The notes: generated by a model from the letters alone, not told the origin. Numbered from the stretch's first letter, positions 1 through 14,088 are shown. The stretch: DNA of 64,000 bases from Chrysomallon squamiferum (GCA_012295275.1 CM022679.1:31282337-31346336); one strand, 5' to 3'. Numbers and translations: made by a program.

Positions 1-1488
1 CAAGTGAGAGAGTACGGGTGATACTCTCAATATAAGTTTTGTTTGTTTGTTTGTTTCAGTTTATTTTCATTTATTGTCATGTCTAACAGACTATCAGGAC
101 TGCAACACGTTCGTGAAAAGCGTTTTCTGTATTCTAAGAATTTAAGCGAATTAGTAAAGATCAAGCAACATCGTGCTTTAGAAATGAATTAACCTGTATG
201 TGTTAAATACAGTTTCATTCTTTACTTTTCATTGTTTATTTAAATTTTGTTAACATTTATCCTGCATCCAGAAATCGAACAAATTTTGAGACTGGGACCA
301 TATATGATCTTTGTCTGCTGAACAACTTGTTTTATAAAAGTACGTAAGAATTCACCCCAAAATGTATTCAGATATTTAAAGATGAGTATCAGAGCAATGA
401 ACCTTTGGTGTGTTTGGTTACAAGATCAGTTTTTCTCTGCGCGTCCGTACATTAGTCTTGTTTCGACAAAATGCTTAGCAAAGGTCATGGGTATACGCTT
501 TCTAGAAGTTAATGGGAAAATATATTGAATTTCTTCAGATGACTAAAATTATATAAGAAATAACAAATGTTTGGCATTCAGTAACTGAATATAGCAAATT
601 AATTACTGAGCCGTGGTTAAACAAAACAACTTTAAAGAAAAATAAATTTAAAAATGGGATGGAGAGTTTAAGGTGTCCTCATTTAGATACGGAATGTATT
701 AAAAAAAAAGTCAACTCGATTATTAAAAAGTGTGACAGTTATTGGGTTGTACCATCACTCGACTTTTTAATTCAAAATAGATGATAAATAAACTTAAAAG
801 CTAAACAATAACCAGTTCGCATTAAGACAGGAAACGTCTCATCTGCATGGAACGGAAACCTCTCGAAATCTCGAAACGCGATACCCGTGTTTGTACTTTG
901 ACAATTGCAAACGAGAAGATCACATATCTAAAACCCACCCTTCAAACGTTCCTTTTTTTAATTCAACACCAGGTTCTTCACTCATTGTCAACCGGTAGTT
1001 TATTTAAACTAGAGTAAATAATAAATAAATGAAAAAGTAATACTTAAATAATAAACGAGGGTTTCATTTCACAGCGCGCCAATTTACAGAGGCTCTCAGG
1101 TTTGTATTGACGAAACAAACCACCGAGACTGACCGGTGGAGAAGTAATTTCTGTTTTTCTAATGATATGTCACACAGCACACAAAACAGCATGTTTTATA
1201 AAGTATACTCTTGCCCGCGGCTATGACCTGCTTGAGAGTTTTCACTGTGACAGTGTGTATGGAAAGGTAAAATGAATATCATCTGTGGTGGCGCCTCGCA
1301 GGCACGTGCTCAGCACGAGACCACGGGAGAATGGCCGACAGTAGAAGTGAACGGGATGGTAACCGCGAGGGAGGTCGCGTGCATTCGTGGTTGTGACAGT
1401 GACACGTGCACTGTTCGACCCGTTTCAGTGTGTCTCAGAAATACCTAGAAGGTTTCAGAGAATAAGGAAGAAATACGGAAAGAATAAC
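1..1488. other. Intergenic, no gene recognised
   Basis: AT-rich unique sequence. A slightly CpG-richer patch near 1280–1400 includes tggcgcctcgcaggcacg, echoed near 2078. No supported exon was found. Confidence 0.6.
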
Positions 1489-1710
<222 letters not shown>

Positions 1711-2299
1711 GCACATATTCACATACACTGTTAGTTCACTTGTTCAAGAATCTGGTAAAACACATACGTTTTTGGCTTGAAATTTTGTTATTGACAGAAA
1801 CGGAGATGAAGATAGTGTGAATTATTTTATATCACAAAGTTAATCTAGTGTGTCAGAAACAAGAACAAAGACTCACTGTGGCTGTACGCAACTCGATACC
1901 GCGATAAAATAACATTAAAACCGTAAACTGGAGATTTGTTTTTTATTTTTTCCTGGTTTTCATATACACTACACCCTATACACTTCAGAAACTTTGAAAA
2001 AAAAAAATCTTTCACTAACGAGATTAGATCTTAAAAACATTGAATGTCCTAGTGAAAACTGCAAACGTTACTAGTCATGGCGCCGACAAGGCACGCGCTC
2101 AGCGCGCGCTAGAAATGAAAACAAAATGGTGGCGCCGTCTGACTCAGCTGGATCACGTAGACATACGTTTGGCCCAACTGGGTGTTGTCATCTGTCTACG
2201 TGTCTGTTATTACGAAACCGGATTTATAGCAAAGTGTTTGCAGAAGTCCAGTGACCAAGTGACATTTAGAAATGTTTAGTCGAGAAAAAAGATGAAAAA

Positions 2300-2331
<32 letters not shown>

Positions 2332-2582
2332 TAACGGAAAAAATATGTTACGTTACAAGACGGTTCTAAGTCTTTACTAATTGATGAATCTCGGAGATAA
2401 AAACAGATTTTTTTTTTTTTTTTTTTTTTTTTCATTTACGACATATGGTGTGCAGCTGTATTAAAGAGAAAACTGTTCGAGTAATAATAAACAGAACAGA
2501 TAAATAGCCTAACTACATGTCGATTACTTCCAAATCATTTTACACTGACTAGAGCGGTCACCTTTTGTTAGTAATAAAGTAT

Positions 2583-2785
2583 AGTGGTGGTGGTAGTAAT
2601 TGTAACAATAGAATAAAAGTAATATAAACAGAATAGTTGTAGTGGTAGTAACTGTAACAATAGTAGTAGTAATAGAATAAAAATAATAATAACAGAATAG
2701 TTCTAGCAGTAGTAGTAATAGAATAACTAATTATAATAATAACAGTTCTAGTATAATTGTAGCAGTAGTGATAGTAGTAATTTGT
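2583..2785. repeat. Degenerate tandem repeat of about 60 bp with GTA/ATA units
   Basis: About three copies of a unit containing aatagaataaaagtaata, acagaatagtt and gtagtagtaact/gtaacaatag are seen. Confidence 0.6.
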
Positions 2786-3436
2786 TTTCATTTGACTTTT
2801 GTAATTCATAATTTTTTCGAAATAAATAAGACCTTTGTGTACGTCCGTGCGTGTGTGTGTCTGTCTGTCTGTTTTCTATTTCAGTCCGTGTCGGTTTTAT
2901 AAACTGTATCATTAATTAACTCAGCTCTAAACTTCCTGTGACAACTCCAGTATTTACAAACAGTCACGTGATGCAGAGTACGGTCACTAAATCTCCTGAT
3001 TAAACAAAATGGCGAGAGGTTGCAAAACAAATCGTCCCTCCTTCTTCTCTTTACATGCAGTTTATGAAACAATTTATCAAACTGCGCGAGTTAGTTTAGA
3101 TAAAAAGCCGGAAACTGAGTATTCCAATATATCGTGACCTGGCACCTGCAGATATATTTTGTTGGCCCCAAGATAAAAACTTTCTCTGGGTACCTGTTTT
3201 ATCTTTCTACCGATTAAAGTAATTGCATTCATTCTCCGTCAGAACGCCGTGTTACGTGTCAGTGTCAAAGGTCACTTCCTTCTGATAACTGAGCTGTCGT
3301 CCTGACAAAGATGATATGGTTTAATAAAGTGAAAAAAGAAGTAGAAGAAAATAAATAAAACAAAAAATAAACTTTGTCTGTTCAAGATTCGAAGTAAAAA
3401 TTAAGAAAAAGAAATTCGTTCTCTCTGTCTTTACAC

Positions 3437-3438
<2 letters not shown>

Positions 3439-3522
<84 letters not shown>

Positions 3523-3523
3523 A

Positions 3524-3596
<73 letters not shown>
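3439..3596. repeat. (CT)n microsatellite
   Basis: About 155 bp of CT dinucleotides interrupted once by ttagtt near 3521. Confidence 0.95.
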
Positions 3597-3598
<2 letters not shown>

Positions 3599-3599
3599 C

Positions 3600-4326
3600 T
3601 CTTTCACGCTTGGTCACATTGTTAGTCCAGTAATTGTAATGGACATTTTATATGGTTTATAGGTCTGTCAGTGTATATAATTAGTTTTTTGTATCTCTAG
3701 CTAAGAAACGAAAACAAAAAGATAATACACCTTTAATACATAGGAACAGTATTTAATTATCTCCACCCCGATTTCAGTCAGGGTGGTCCATCCACGGAGG
3801 TCAGATGGTTTCAGAAGACGAAGGTAAGCCGGATAAAATTAAAGCTAGCTGGATAGACAAAGACCTTTTGTTTAAAATTTCTATCGGTTCTTCAATCTAC
3901 GGTGAGAATTTGTCATGGTACATTTTGCTTAAACATGGTACTTTGCGGTAATTGGGCAGGCCACACAGGTGATGTTTTCAGATGAGAATATTACTGTAAA
4001 GGATCGAGTTTTAATTTTCATTATTAATCAGATTTAAAAATATCAAGAAAAGAAGAAAGAAGGAAAAATAAAAAATCAGAAACATGCCTGCTATATGCTA
4101 ATTTTGATTGCTTGTAACAGTAAAAAGTAAATTGTTTTTTGTACAAATCGTTTTCCACGCCTATGATATTAAATTTCCACGAAAGGTCTATTTTTATGTA
4201 GGTGGGTTTGGATAGGCTAACATTCTGTACGCGATTTGTTTGTTTTTGTTTTTTTTCGCTTGGATCTGCCTGTATATTGTTGTTCTGGGTTCATGTGATT
4301 GTATTGTTTTGTTTCGTTTCATTTCG

Positions 4327-4357
<31 letters not shown>

Positions 4358-4406
4358 TAAATTTTCTTTATGTTTTCTGAGGTTTTATCTTTTTTAAGAG
4401 GGGTAA

Positions 4407-4453
<47 letters not shown>

Positions 4454-5400
4454 TTATTATTATTATTATTATTATTATTTTTTTTTTTTTTTAATTGTTG
4501 GTTTTCTTTTGTTTCTGGGTTCTTTTGGGCGGTGTTTTTTTTTGTTTTTTTTCTTTTGTTATAATAATATATATTCTTTTTGTAATAATTCTTCTTCTCT
4601 TCTTCTTCTTCGTCTTCTTAATATTTATTCTCTTTTTTATAATAAATCATAAAAAGGTATTTTATTGTTATTGAATAAAATCAGTTAGCACCTCGTTTCA
4701 GTTTTATTTCCACATCTGGATAAAAACGCGAAAACATTTTCCCATCAACTGACTCACCATCCACCGTTATCCCCCCCCCCCACCGCATGTTCCCCACGTC
4801 AGTTATTACACGTGTTTCTGGTAACGACAGCAAGGACGGTGACGGGGTCATTACTGAGTTAACACGACGTGGACTTCATTACGCCGTCTTCCAGCACCAA
4901 TGAATACGACATCGATAAACATGGTAAACAAAACCACAAACATGTTGTGTTTTCATTATACACACGATTTCGTGTATGGATACTCTCTTTACCAGAATTA
5001 ATTAGAAACCCAGTTATTTTCTCATCACTTCAAAGTGACCGATAGCAAACCGGAATGCCAGCTAGATCGCACATATGTTTGAAATACGCAATTATTTACC
5101 GTCCGTTACGGTTTTTAGCTTTGACCGAATGGAGGATTACAACAGTTGTCATGGAAATAACGGTAGTAGTGCTTGGTAAATATTGTCATTCCTCCATCTG
5201 CAGAACGCACCATTTGAAACGGATACTTTGGGAGAGGGATAAAAACTGGAAGGAAAAAAAAGAGGAAAAAAATAAATAAAATAAAACTGTTATTTAAAAA
5301 GAAAGGCATGATGTAGCTGAAAGAGGTTTTCAAAATTAAATATGAGAGGAACAAAGAAAGCAAGGTATAAAAGCATACACTATACAGACAAATTTAAAAG
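3600..5400. other. Intergenic, no gene recognised
   Basis: Unique AT-rich sequence with a T run (4327–4352) and an (ATT)n tract (4406–4488). No exon could be supported. Confidence 0.6.
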
Positions 5401-5480
5401 TACCCAAAAGCCTTATCCGCTCACGGGTACACGCATGCACATCCACAAACACATATATAAATACGCACAAGAACACACAC

Positions 5481-5784
5481 ACACATAAACTCACACAATA
5501 CATACATAAACAAACACATATACATACAGATATATACACACATTCATACATACACACTCACATGCACTCACACAAAAACACACACATACATACAAACACA
5601 TACATACACATGCACACACACATACACACACACACATAAACTCACACAATACATACATAAACAAACACATATACATACAGATATATACACACATTCATAC
5701 ATATACACTCACATTCACTCACACAAAAACACACACATACATACAAACACATACATACACATGCACACACACATACACACACAT
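5481..5784. repeat. Two-copy 151-bp tandem duplication, CA/CATA-rich
   Basis: The sequence from acataaactcacacaatac onward at 5481 recurs at 5632 with only a few differences. Both copies consist of CA, CATA and CACT runs. Confidence 0.9.
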
Positions 5785-5799
5785 ACATACAAACACACT

Positions 5800-7660
5800 A
5801 TATAAATAAGTTACAGCCTTTAAACAAAGAAAAACAGATTCTTTATGTTTCTCTCGGAATACTGTTTTCTTTTTTTTTCATTTCCTGTTTAACGATGTAT
5901 TTTTACCTTACACTGTTTGTTTATTCAAAGTCTATTTATAAAGATGACTAATCCGAACATTTGAGCATTCGCTAAATACTCCAACTCGATCATCCTCGAT
6001 CCATTGCACTTTTTTCTTTCTCTAGCTAAAAATATTTCCAGAAATGTCAAAATGATACGAAATTCCCTGTCATCAATACACACAAAGAGACAAATTGATT
6101 TTTAAAATGTTTGCTTTGGGTTCGTGTGCTTTCCCCCCGAATGACATGTTTGATGTTTGCTAACAGTTTTCTCACCCCTCGGAAAATGTAACCTCGTGTG
6201 TCTCTTTTGAGGGGTAGCGAAAGAACCAATGATTCTCGATTGTTTAGCAAAAAAAAAAAAAAAAGGTTATTTCCCTTGGATTTAGTGGGTTTTTTTTCTT
6301 GTTTTTTTTTTGTTTTTTTTCGAGTCAGTTTGTGTATGATGAATACGATTTATATCTATATATGTATGCATGTCTACTGGTAAGTATGTAGATATATGTA
6401 TATGTATATACTTATGTACGTGTTCTATACTGTATATATATGTATCTATGTATGTTTGTGGTGTGACATAAAGCTATTTAGAAAAACATACATTTTTTGA
6501 TAACGAATAATAAACTATTACTTCTTGACTTCGTGGTTGTGGTTGCCGGTGCAGGATAACTCTTATTATTTCTATATTCAGTCTGCAAGGAAATGTAGAA
6601 TTTTACTTAATGGACACCTAATATTATTTAAATTTTCAGGATCCTACAACACTAGTAGAAAATGGCGAATACAATTGTCGCAGATATCTTTTGTTTCTCG
6701 ATTATATAATTTGTTTTATAACACTGAGATTCCAGATGCATAAGAAAGTGTGATCAACAAAAACATGTTATTTTTCTATTCTCGCTGAGTATGTAAACGA
6801 CTACTGTAAATTTATCTAAATTTCATTTTCAACGCAGGAGTCTATTCTGCGGTGACTGTCATCCTTCAAAGTCGAATATTGAAAATATCTCCGGTCCACC
6901 AGACTGTGAATTTCTCCACACCTGACGTAAATCTTACTGCAAACTTTACCGAAAAGGGTGACGCAATGCAAACACGCCTAGAATTCAGACTAAGCAAACT
7001 CTAACGATCTACGGTTGTGAAAAGAAAAAAAAAATCCAATAACTAACCTCTCGACTGAACTAACCCAAACAGCAAACCTTACACACAAGTCTGAGAACAT
7101 TCCTGATGTCCAGTGAAAGTATTTGTGCTTGAGATTTAAAAATCTGATTAAATTGTAATAAATTACACCTGACTAGTTTAGAATGGTCCGAGCTGATTTT
7201 TTTCTTTTTCTGCTGAATATTTCACTGACGTAACGGACGCAGAGGCCCCGTCTCAACTTGAAGTGTTTGTTTCGAAACACGAGATCCCTCTTCGTTTAAC
7301 AGAACCACTTCAAGCCCTCCGCAGCCGTGGTTCTTTCTAATGATGTAATCATTCTCTGCGTTCTCCAAGGCTGGTAATTCACCGCAGGCAAAACAGGTGG
7401 CGTCTTTTTCAATTCTTTTGTGCGCAAACCGTGAAATGCTGGTTCGTCCATGTAACTGTGTTTATATTTAAGATATCGTCTGATTAAATCTTTTCACTAT
7501 GCTATAACCACGTTTTATTATCATGATTTATTTTTTTCCTGCAATAAAAATGTCAAAAAATACGACAATAACTCACAGACAACATGGCGGCATAATCACA
7601 ATCGTTCTTATCTCCGATATTCTACTTTATAATTTTGAACAGTTCATTTCTGTCGACATT
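5800..7660. other. Intergenic, no gene recognised
   Basis: Unique sequence with homopolymer runs near 6250 and 6290–6320. Short frames here have no family motif. Confidence 0.55.
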
Positions 7661-7717
7661 CTATTTACACCAAGATTCTTTCAGTAAATATACCAGAAAG
7701 AAGACAAAACTAAAAAC

Positions 7718-7718
<1 letters not shown>

Positions 7719-7768
<50 letters not shown>
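7719..7768. repeat. (AAT)n microsatellite
   Basis: About 50 bp of AAT/ATA trinucleotides next to the SINE copy at 7.9 kb. Confidence 0.95.
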
Positions 7769-7769
<1 letters not shown>

Positions 7770-7925
7770 TGGAAAGAAAAAAGAAAACAACAAAAACAAA
7801 AAACAAAATAAACAAACAAAAATTTAAAAATAAAATAAAAAGAATATCGTAATATTCTGAAATATATCGTTACCACATTAAAATTAATAGTGATAAATAT
7901 AACAACAACAATAACAAGAGTAAAA

Positions 7926-8080
7926 GTAAAACTGCGCATAGACAATATTAGAGAACGCACTAGCACAGGACACAATCCGATCACTACCTTAAATACATCA
8001 TATGCCGCTGGCGAGACTCGAACGTATGGCATCCAATCGCCCAAACTCCGTAAGCAGACGACTATATCACTCGGCTATCA
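7926..8080 (-). mobile_element. tRNA-derived SINE, most complete copy
   Basis: On the minus strand a pol III A-box-like TAGCCGAGTGA (8077–8067) is followed about 45 nt later by a B-box-like GTTCGAGTC (8023–8015). A tRNA-unrelated tail follows, ending in gcgttctctaatattgtct. The tail and B box recur at 36400–36545 and 63020–63130, showing a dispersed family. Confidence 0.7.
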
Positions 8081-8719
8081 ATACAACCAACCATATGTAC
8101 GTATGTACGTGTGTATGTATGTATCTATGTTTGTTTGTGTGTATGTATGTATGTATGTGCATGTGTGTGTAGGTGTGTGTGCGTGTGTGCGAGTGTGCGT
8201 GTGTATGTGTGTATGTGCGTATTAAATAATACTTACGTTCAGTTAGAAACAACCAACTATTAGATATTTCTCACACTTTTTGTTTGGTAAGCCCGCTGTT
8301 TTCACCGGCTGTTCAACTATAGAAATCGTGATAATGAAGATGACAGAATTACCGTTACTTTCTGGAACTGAAAATTGCCAAGAACAATGTCGCAGCACTT
8401 AAAGTTGCGATAAACTACAATTATCACTTCAAACAACTGACCAGTTCGCATTAATCTGCGAAAAGGACAATTAGAGCAAATTACTTCTCGTTACGTCACT
8501 GTGAAAACAGCCGCCATCTTTGTTCGTTATCTGCTAATTATGGCACGGTTTATTGTAAGAACGACAAAGAAACTTCAAAACTGAAATGAAAGGATGAAGA
8601 TGTGTTGAAAGGATTGTTTCAATTAAGAGTGAGGAGTATTTTGAATTTGAATATGGCAGAAATGGTTGTATTATGTTAATTTAACTGTAAATGGTTTTAG
8701 TTAAGATCACAGATGTACG

Positions 8720-8723
<4 letters not shown>

Positions 8724-8803
<80 letters not shown>

Positions 8804-8900
8804 CATACATACATACATATACATATATACATATACATACATACATACATACATATATACATACATTCATATATAAATAAATATATATATATATACACAC
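8724..8900. repeat. (TA)n and (CATA)n compound microsatellite
   Basis: About 70 bp of TA dinucleotides run into CATA tetranucleotides; CA-rich tracts continue to about 9150. Confidence 0.95.
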
Positions 8901-9385
8901 ACATACATATAAATGATATATACACATAGATACACTACCATACGTACACACATACACACATAAGTGATATGCACACATTCACATACCCAACCATAGAGAC
9001 ATACGACCACACTCACACACACATACATTTACACACAACCATATATACAAACACATAAACACACATACATAGTACGCACGTGACACATACAAACAAATGC
9101 GTACTAAAAAAATTAAAAACACACACACATACACACACACATATACACATCCTAAAAATGATTTAAGAATTTCTTTAATTCTTTTTGTATTTTGTTTTCT
9201 GTATTTTAATTGTGTTCGTGTGTCTTTATTTGCCTGTTTAAAAATGATGTCAAATTATTAAACAAAATTACAAAAAGCGTATGAATCACAAAACTGACCT
9301 GGTATTTCCCATTCATTCTTAAATAATATAAAACAACAATTATATATTTAATAATTATTTCATGCAAAATCTTCCATCAGACCAA

Positions 9386-9387
<2 letters not shown>

Positions 9388-9434
<47 letters not shown>

Positions 9435-9484
9435 TAAGTTTGTTTTAACTATATCTATATTTTTTTTTTTTTTTTTTTTTTTTC
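9388..9484. repeat. (AAT)n plus poly-T tracts
   Basis: An AAT run (9388–9433) is followed by a T run (9459–9483). Confidence 0.9.
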
Positions 9485-10169
9485 TAAAGACGAGGTTTAC
9501 GAAATGGTCAGTTTCCGAAAACAATAAACAAAAGTAAAAGTTTGGTCCTCTCTTCCACTGTTCATTTATCTACACTTATCTATGTTTATTTTCCTTAACG
9601 CAGTAAATAAAACATACACCAGGTAAGGAGCGTTAAGTTTGTGTTGATACAGACTAAATAAATATTTTTGTTTTAAATGATTTTGACTGAAAACTGTGTT
9701 AGGAGTTATTTCCCTTTTCATAAAGCGCTGTTACACCAGTGAAATAAGATACATACAAATATGCAGTTCTGTACGTGTGCGTTGAGTGCGTGTTTGTATG
9801 TATGTGTGTGAGAGAGACAGTGAATTAAAAGTATTGAGAGACAGAAAAAGAGTGACAGACGTGCATATATGTGCGTTTGAGAGTGTGTGTATGTATGTGT
9901 TGTTTGTGTTTGCGCATGGCTGTGTTTATTTCGAACTAATCTTTTTTATACTTTAATTACTGGTTGTTGTTTTTTTCTTCTTTTTTTTTTTTTCTTTGGT
10001 GAGAAACATTGATTTACTTATAATGTATATTAAAATGATAATAAAATTAAAATGTACTACGTTACAGTTAATTATTTAATCACTATTAATAAAGATAAGC
10101 TTTCAAGAACAATCTGGCTGGATTATGCTCGTGAGAGAGAGAGAGAGAGATATTTAACATTATCACACG

Positions 10170-10171
<2 letters not shown>

Positions 10172-10228
<57 letters not shown>
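10172..10228. repeat. (TA)n microsatellite upstream of the meteorin leader
   Basis: About 56 bp of TA, about 300 bp before the GC-richer leader. Confidence 0.95.
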
Positions 10229-10230
<2 letters not shown>

Positions 10231-10379
10231 TTTACAACCTTCAGAATAATAATAATAATAATAAAAGCACATTTTGTTAAAGTTGGCCAGTACAAACTAT
10301 TGTTTTGTTGTTTTTTATTTCCCTATCACACTGATATTCGAATCCGCAAAAAAAAAATAAAAAAATAGAAAAAACATTT

Positions 10380-10854
10380 TCTAGTTTGCGCCATTTAGCC
10401 TGCCGTATCATTTTACTTTCCACAACCTGGTCCCCCCCGCGTGAAAGTTTCCAATGGACTGTTCCAGGCTGATGTCCTCGCTCTCGCGCGACTCTCTTTG
10501 ACTGACAGGGATAGTGGGCCGTCGTCAGTCGTCAGTGAGGTCTATCGTCTGCTAGCAGGCAGCATGGTGTCCTAAGGTGGTCGTCAGCGCATTGCTTCTG
10601 CAGAAATGTAGGCAGACGTCGCCGCACCTGTTGGCGTTATGGATTACTCTGGATTATCAGCAACAACAAAACAACTTCGTTTTCTCACTTGCAGCACCAG
10701 TAATATTTTCCACTCTTGTGTGCCGGATGTATAAACTGTATAGGAGTTCAGTGCTGTCTGCGATTGTTTTATTTTTTTTAACGAAATTATATTATTATTA
10801 TTATTAAATAACTTGTCATTTTAAAGTTGGTGTCATGGAGCTGTTTGATAAATA
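10380..10854 (+). promoter_or_regulatory. Probable promoter and 5' leader of the meteorin gene
   Basis: This stretch is clearly GC- and CpG-richer than its surroundings and free of long microsatellites, unlike the sequence on either side. No TATA box is seen. Two overlapping initiator-like TCAGT motifs occur at 10525 and 10532. Downstream lie several short uORFs: a start-stop ATGTAG at 10606 and a six-codon uORF at 10835–10855 whose TAA shares its last A with the main ATG. A leader intron cannot be excluded, because cattttaaag just before the ATG could be an acceptor. Confidence 0.45.
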
Positions 10855-10952
10855 ATGGATACCAAACGGCTATTTTCTATGCTGTTGTTTCTGACGGGTG
10901 TCGCCCGAGTGCGTCTGCAGTACAGCTGTGACCAGTGCGACTGCACAGTGGG
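10855..10952 (+). CDS. METRNL: Meteorin exon 1 (signal peptide and mature N-terminus)
   Basis: This exon has 98 coding nt and ends two bases into a Gly codon at a consensus gtaagt donor. It encodes 32 full residues: a Lys/Arg-containing start, a Leu/Phe-rich hydrophobic stretch (residues 6–14) and then Tyr-Ser-Cys-Asp-Gln-Cys-Asp-Cys. The ATG is chosen because it opens the signal peptide and an upstream in-frame extension does not look coding. The transcript start was not determined. Confidence 0.85.
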
Positions 10953-10994
10953 GTAAGTTTGTTTATTAATTATTAAATCATCATTGTTATAGTA

Positions 10995-11069
<75 letters not shown>

Positions 11070-13363
11070 GTCTGTCTGTCTGAGTATATATAAACAAATA
11101 ATTAAACAAAAATTCGTTTTTAAAGAATGCTATCATTGTAATAAATATTCCACTTCTTTTTTAAAAGTTGTTTTAATTAGTTATTAATGCAATTAGTTGA
11201 GTTTACGTAACCTCTGCATTTCCCCCGTGCCAGCTGTATCAAACCGAAACACTCCCTCCCTGGCAAACAGAATTGAAAACATTACAGAAATGATACGAAA
11301 GGATTAAAAATGACAACTGTGGACAAGAACCCTGTTCTACCCCAACCCCAGGCAACTCCCCGTGTCACTGACAGTGACACCGAGTCAGAACGCCTGTAAA
11401 TGTCAGACGGTTAATTACAAAGAGTAGTTGGGTGAATGCTGTGGGGTAACGATTGATTCCCTTAATTAAATAACTGCGGTCTGTAAGGGAGTAGATGCAA
11501 AATTATTCTCGTAGTTTTTATTTATTTATTTATTTATTTATTCTTTCTTTCTTCTTCCTCATTATTTTCTTATTAATCAAGATGTTTAAAGAAAAAATAC
11601 ATTGTAAATGTCAAACTTGTAAACAAAACAAAGCACAAACAATTTAATTCCCCCTTTTCTCTCAAAACAAACATTTACAATAAAACTAAATGATCCTTGT
11701 TGTTTATTGTGTTAACTACTGTATCGGTATGTCCGCTTTTTGAGTAGCTTTAGAGATTTGTCGTCCATTCACTCATATCATGTTGAAATTTAATTATTAG
11801 AATATTTTTAAACTGTCGAGCAGTTATTTTTCTTTCAATGAATTATACTGTTATAACCAGTGTGTGTTTGAAATACACCTGTGAAGGGTTTCAAAGAAAA
11901 GTGTCTCTTACCCATTTACATCTTAAACGCGAATAGGAAATAAAAAAGAAAAAAAACATAGGGAAAATGAAAGATAAAATAAAAAAGGTAATTCATAGTG
12001 GTTGCTCTCTCTCTCTCTCTCTCTCTCTCTGAATTTTTTTTTTTTATTATCTGCTGACCTATCTCTAGTCATTATCATGTTAACGATCTCACGTCACTAA
12101 ATTTGAAATATACAAAAGAGGTACAAGGAATACCCAGATCTTTAAGGCAGAAACGATTAAATTTAAAAACAAATAAAAAAAAAAAAAAAAAAAATATGTT
12201 GTTATTTTTCTTTTAAATTTAGAAATCGCGTCCTGCTGTTTTTGTGGGTTTTTTTTTTGTTTTTTGTTTTTTCGTTACTCACTGAATGGAACAAATGGTT
12301 TCATAAGTATTTTGTTGTGTTTTGCATTATTAATATTCGTTGTAATAGTTATTTCTTTTTCATTTATTTCTAACAAATTCTGTATCAGTTTATTCGAAAT
12401 AAACAGCAAACAAAAAGAGCAGAACAACAACAACAGTCTCGTTAAAAAGGAATAAATATCAAACATCGCAAGCTACAGACATCGCAAAAAAGAAAAAAAG
12501 AAAAGACGCTTATCAAAAATATTCACGTATATTCTGTTACAAATTCTAAAGCATTTGGCTTGTGTATTCGGAAATGCTAAATATCAGAAGTCACTCTATA
12601 ACGATATAGACTCAACACCGGAGCGAAATGTCTTTTTTATATTCACAAGTAGTCGTGCTGTAAGCAGTGGCCACGTGACATGGCTTGCATTCCAGAGGTT
12701 CGTGTGTGCAGAAGACGACAGTGAAAGTACACAACATTATCCCCTTGAGCTGGGTCAATATTAGAACACAGGTAACGCAGCTGTACACAGGTAACTCAGG
12801 TGTATGCAGGTATCTGTTGGTCGCCAGGCTTTGGTGGATCAGACCTTGACAGGTATTCAACTGCCTGGAATGCAGGCGATCAATCTATGTCAGGCTTACC
12901 CCAACAGAACCGTTAGCGTCCTCTGTTGACTTGCCTTCGTCTCAAACCCTCCACTGAAAAGACTCTCGGCCTTCAAAGGGAATGAACCGTCATTAGCATT
13001 GCATTCAAAATCAACACTCACAAAAAAAAAATTTCTTCTCTTTTTTTCTTTTTTAATATCTTCTTTTCCTTTTCTTTCTCCTATTTTTTTACCGTTTCTT
13101 TCAGTTTTTTCAAACCCCCCTTTTTTTTCTTCTTTTCACTGATTTCTTTAAATGGTTCATCTTTTGAGTTTTTTTTTTTATTTTTTTTTTTACATAACAA
13201 AACAAGTATAAAATATCCCTCCCCCAATGATATATAAGCTCCAAAAAAGAGCTTAGAGAGGAAACGAAGTTATTTGTCATTTGCTTTAGCGAAAAAGAAA
13301 AGTTCCTTTTACAAAAAAAAAAAGAAGCAATATATATATATATATATATATATTCATTGGATT

Positions 13364-13395
<32 letters not shown>

Positions 13396-13417
13396 GATTG
13401 AGAGAGAGAGTGAGAGT

Positions 13418-13461
<44 letters not shown>

Positions 13462-13892
13462 GAGAGTGAGAGAGTGAGAGAGTGTGAGAGAGAGAGTGAG
13501 AGTGGGGATGTTGGGGCATTCGGAAGACGGGCGAAATAGAGGCAGTGAAAGAGAGCAGAGAAAAACCCAAATAGAAACAGAAAGAGGGACAGTGGGAGGG
13601 CTATCAGTAATGACGTGTTTGAACATGTTGAAATTTCAGCACACTTGCCACGGATTGTGTGAGCTACTTTGATTTCATATCACTTATAAAAATATTCCCA
13701 GCGCTCGAAGTAATAAATTATATTTTGTTATTGGTGCCTTCCAACGTTCTCCACTAAATGTCTTAAAACAGAAACAAATCATTCTTCACCACCAACCTAT
13801 CTTCGACAACTTACATGTACGTTATATATACATATCGGATCTGTATGCATGATAAAATATATTAACATAAAGAGTAAAACAGGTGTTTAAAA

Positions 13893-13934
<42 letters not shown>

Positions 13935-14049
13935 CTGATAATCAAAAGTGCAGTGTTACAAATGTAGAAATTTCTGTTTTGCATATATGATGATGTTGCT
14001 GATGATGGTGTTGGTGTGTGTGCGCGTGTGTGTGTATGTGTGTATATAA

Positions 14050-14088
<39 letters not shown>

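Noticed and set aside
8010-8080. Functional tRNA gene
   Set aside because: The A- and B-box-like motifs are present but a proper cloverleaf is not, and the sequence continues into a tail shared with two other copies; it is a SINE.
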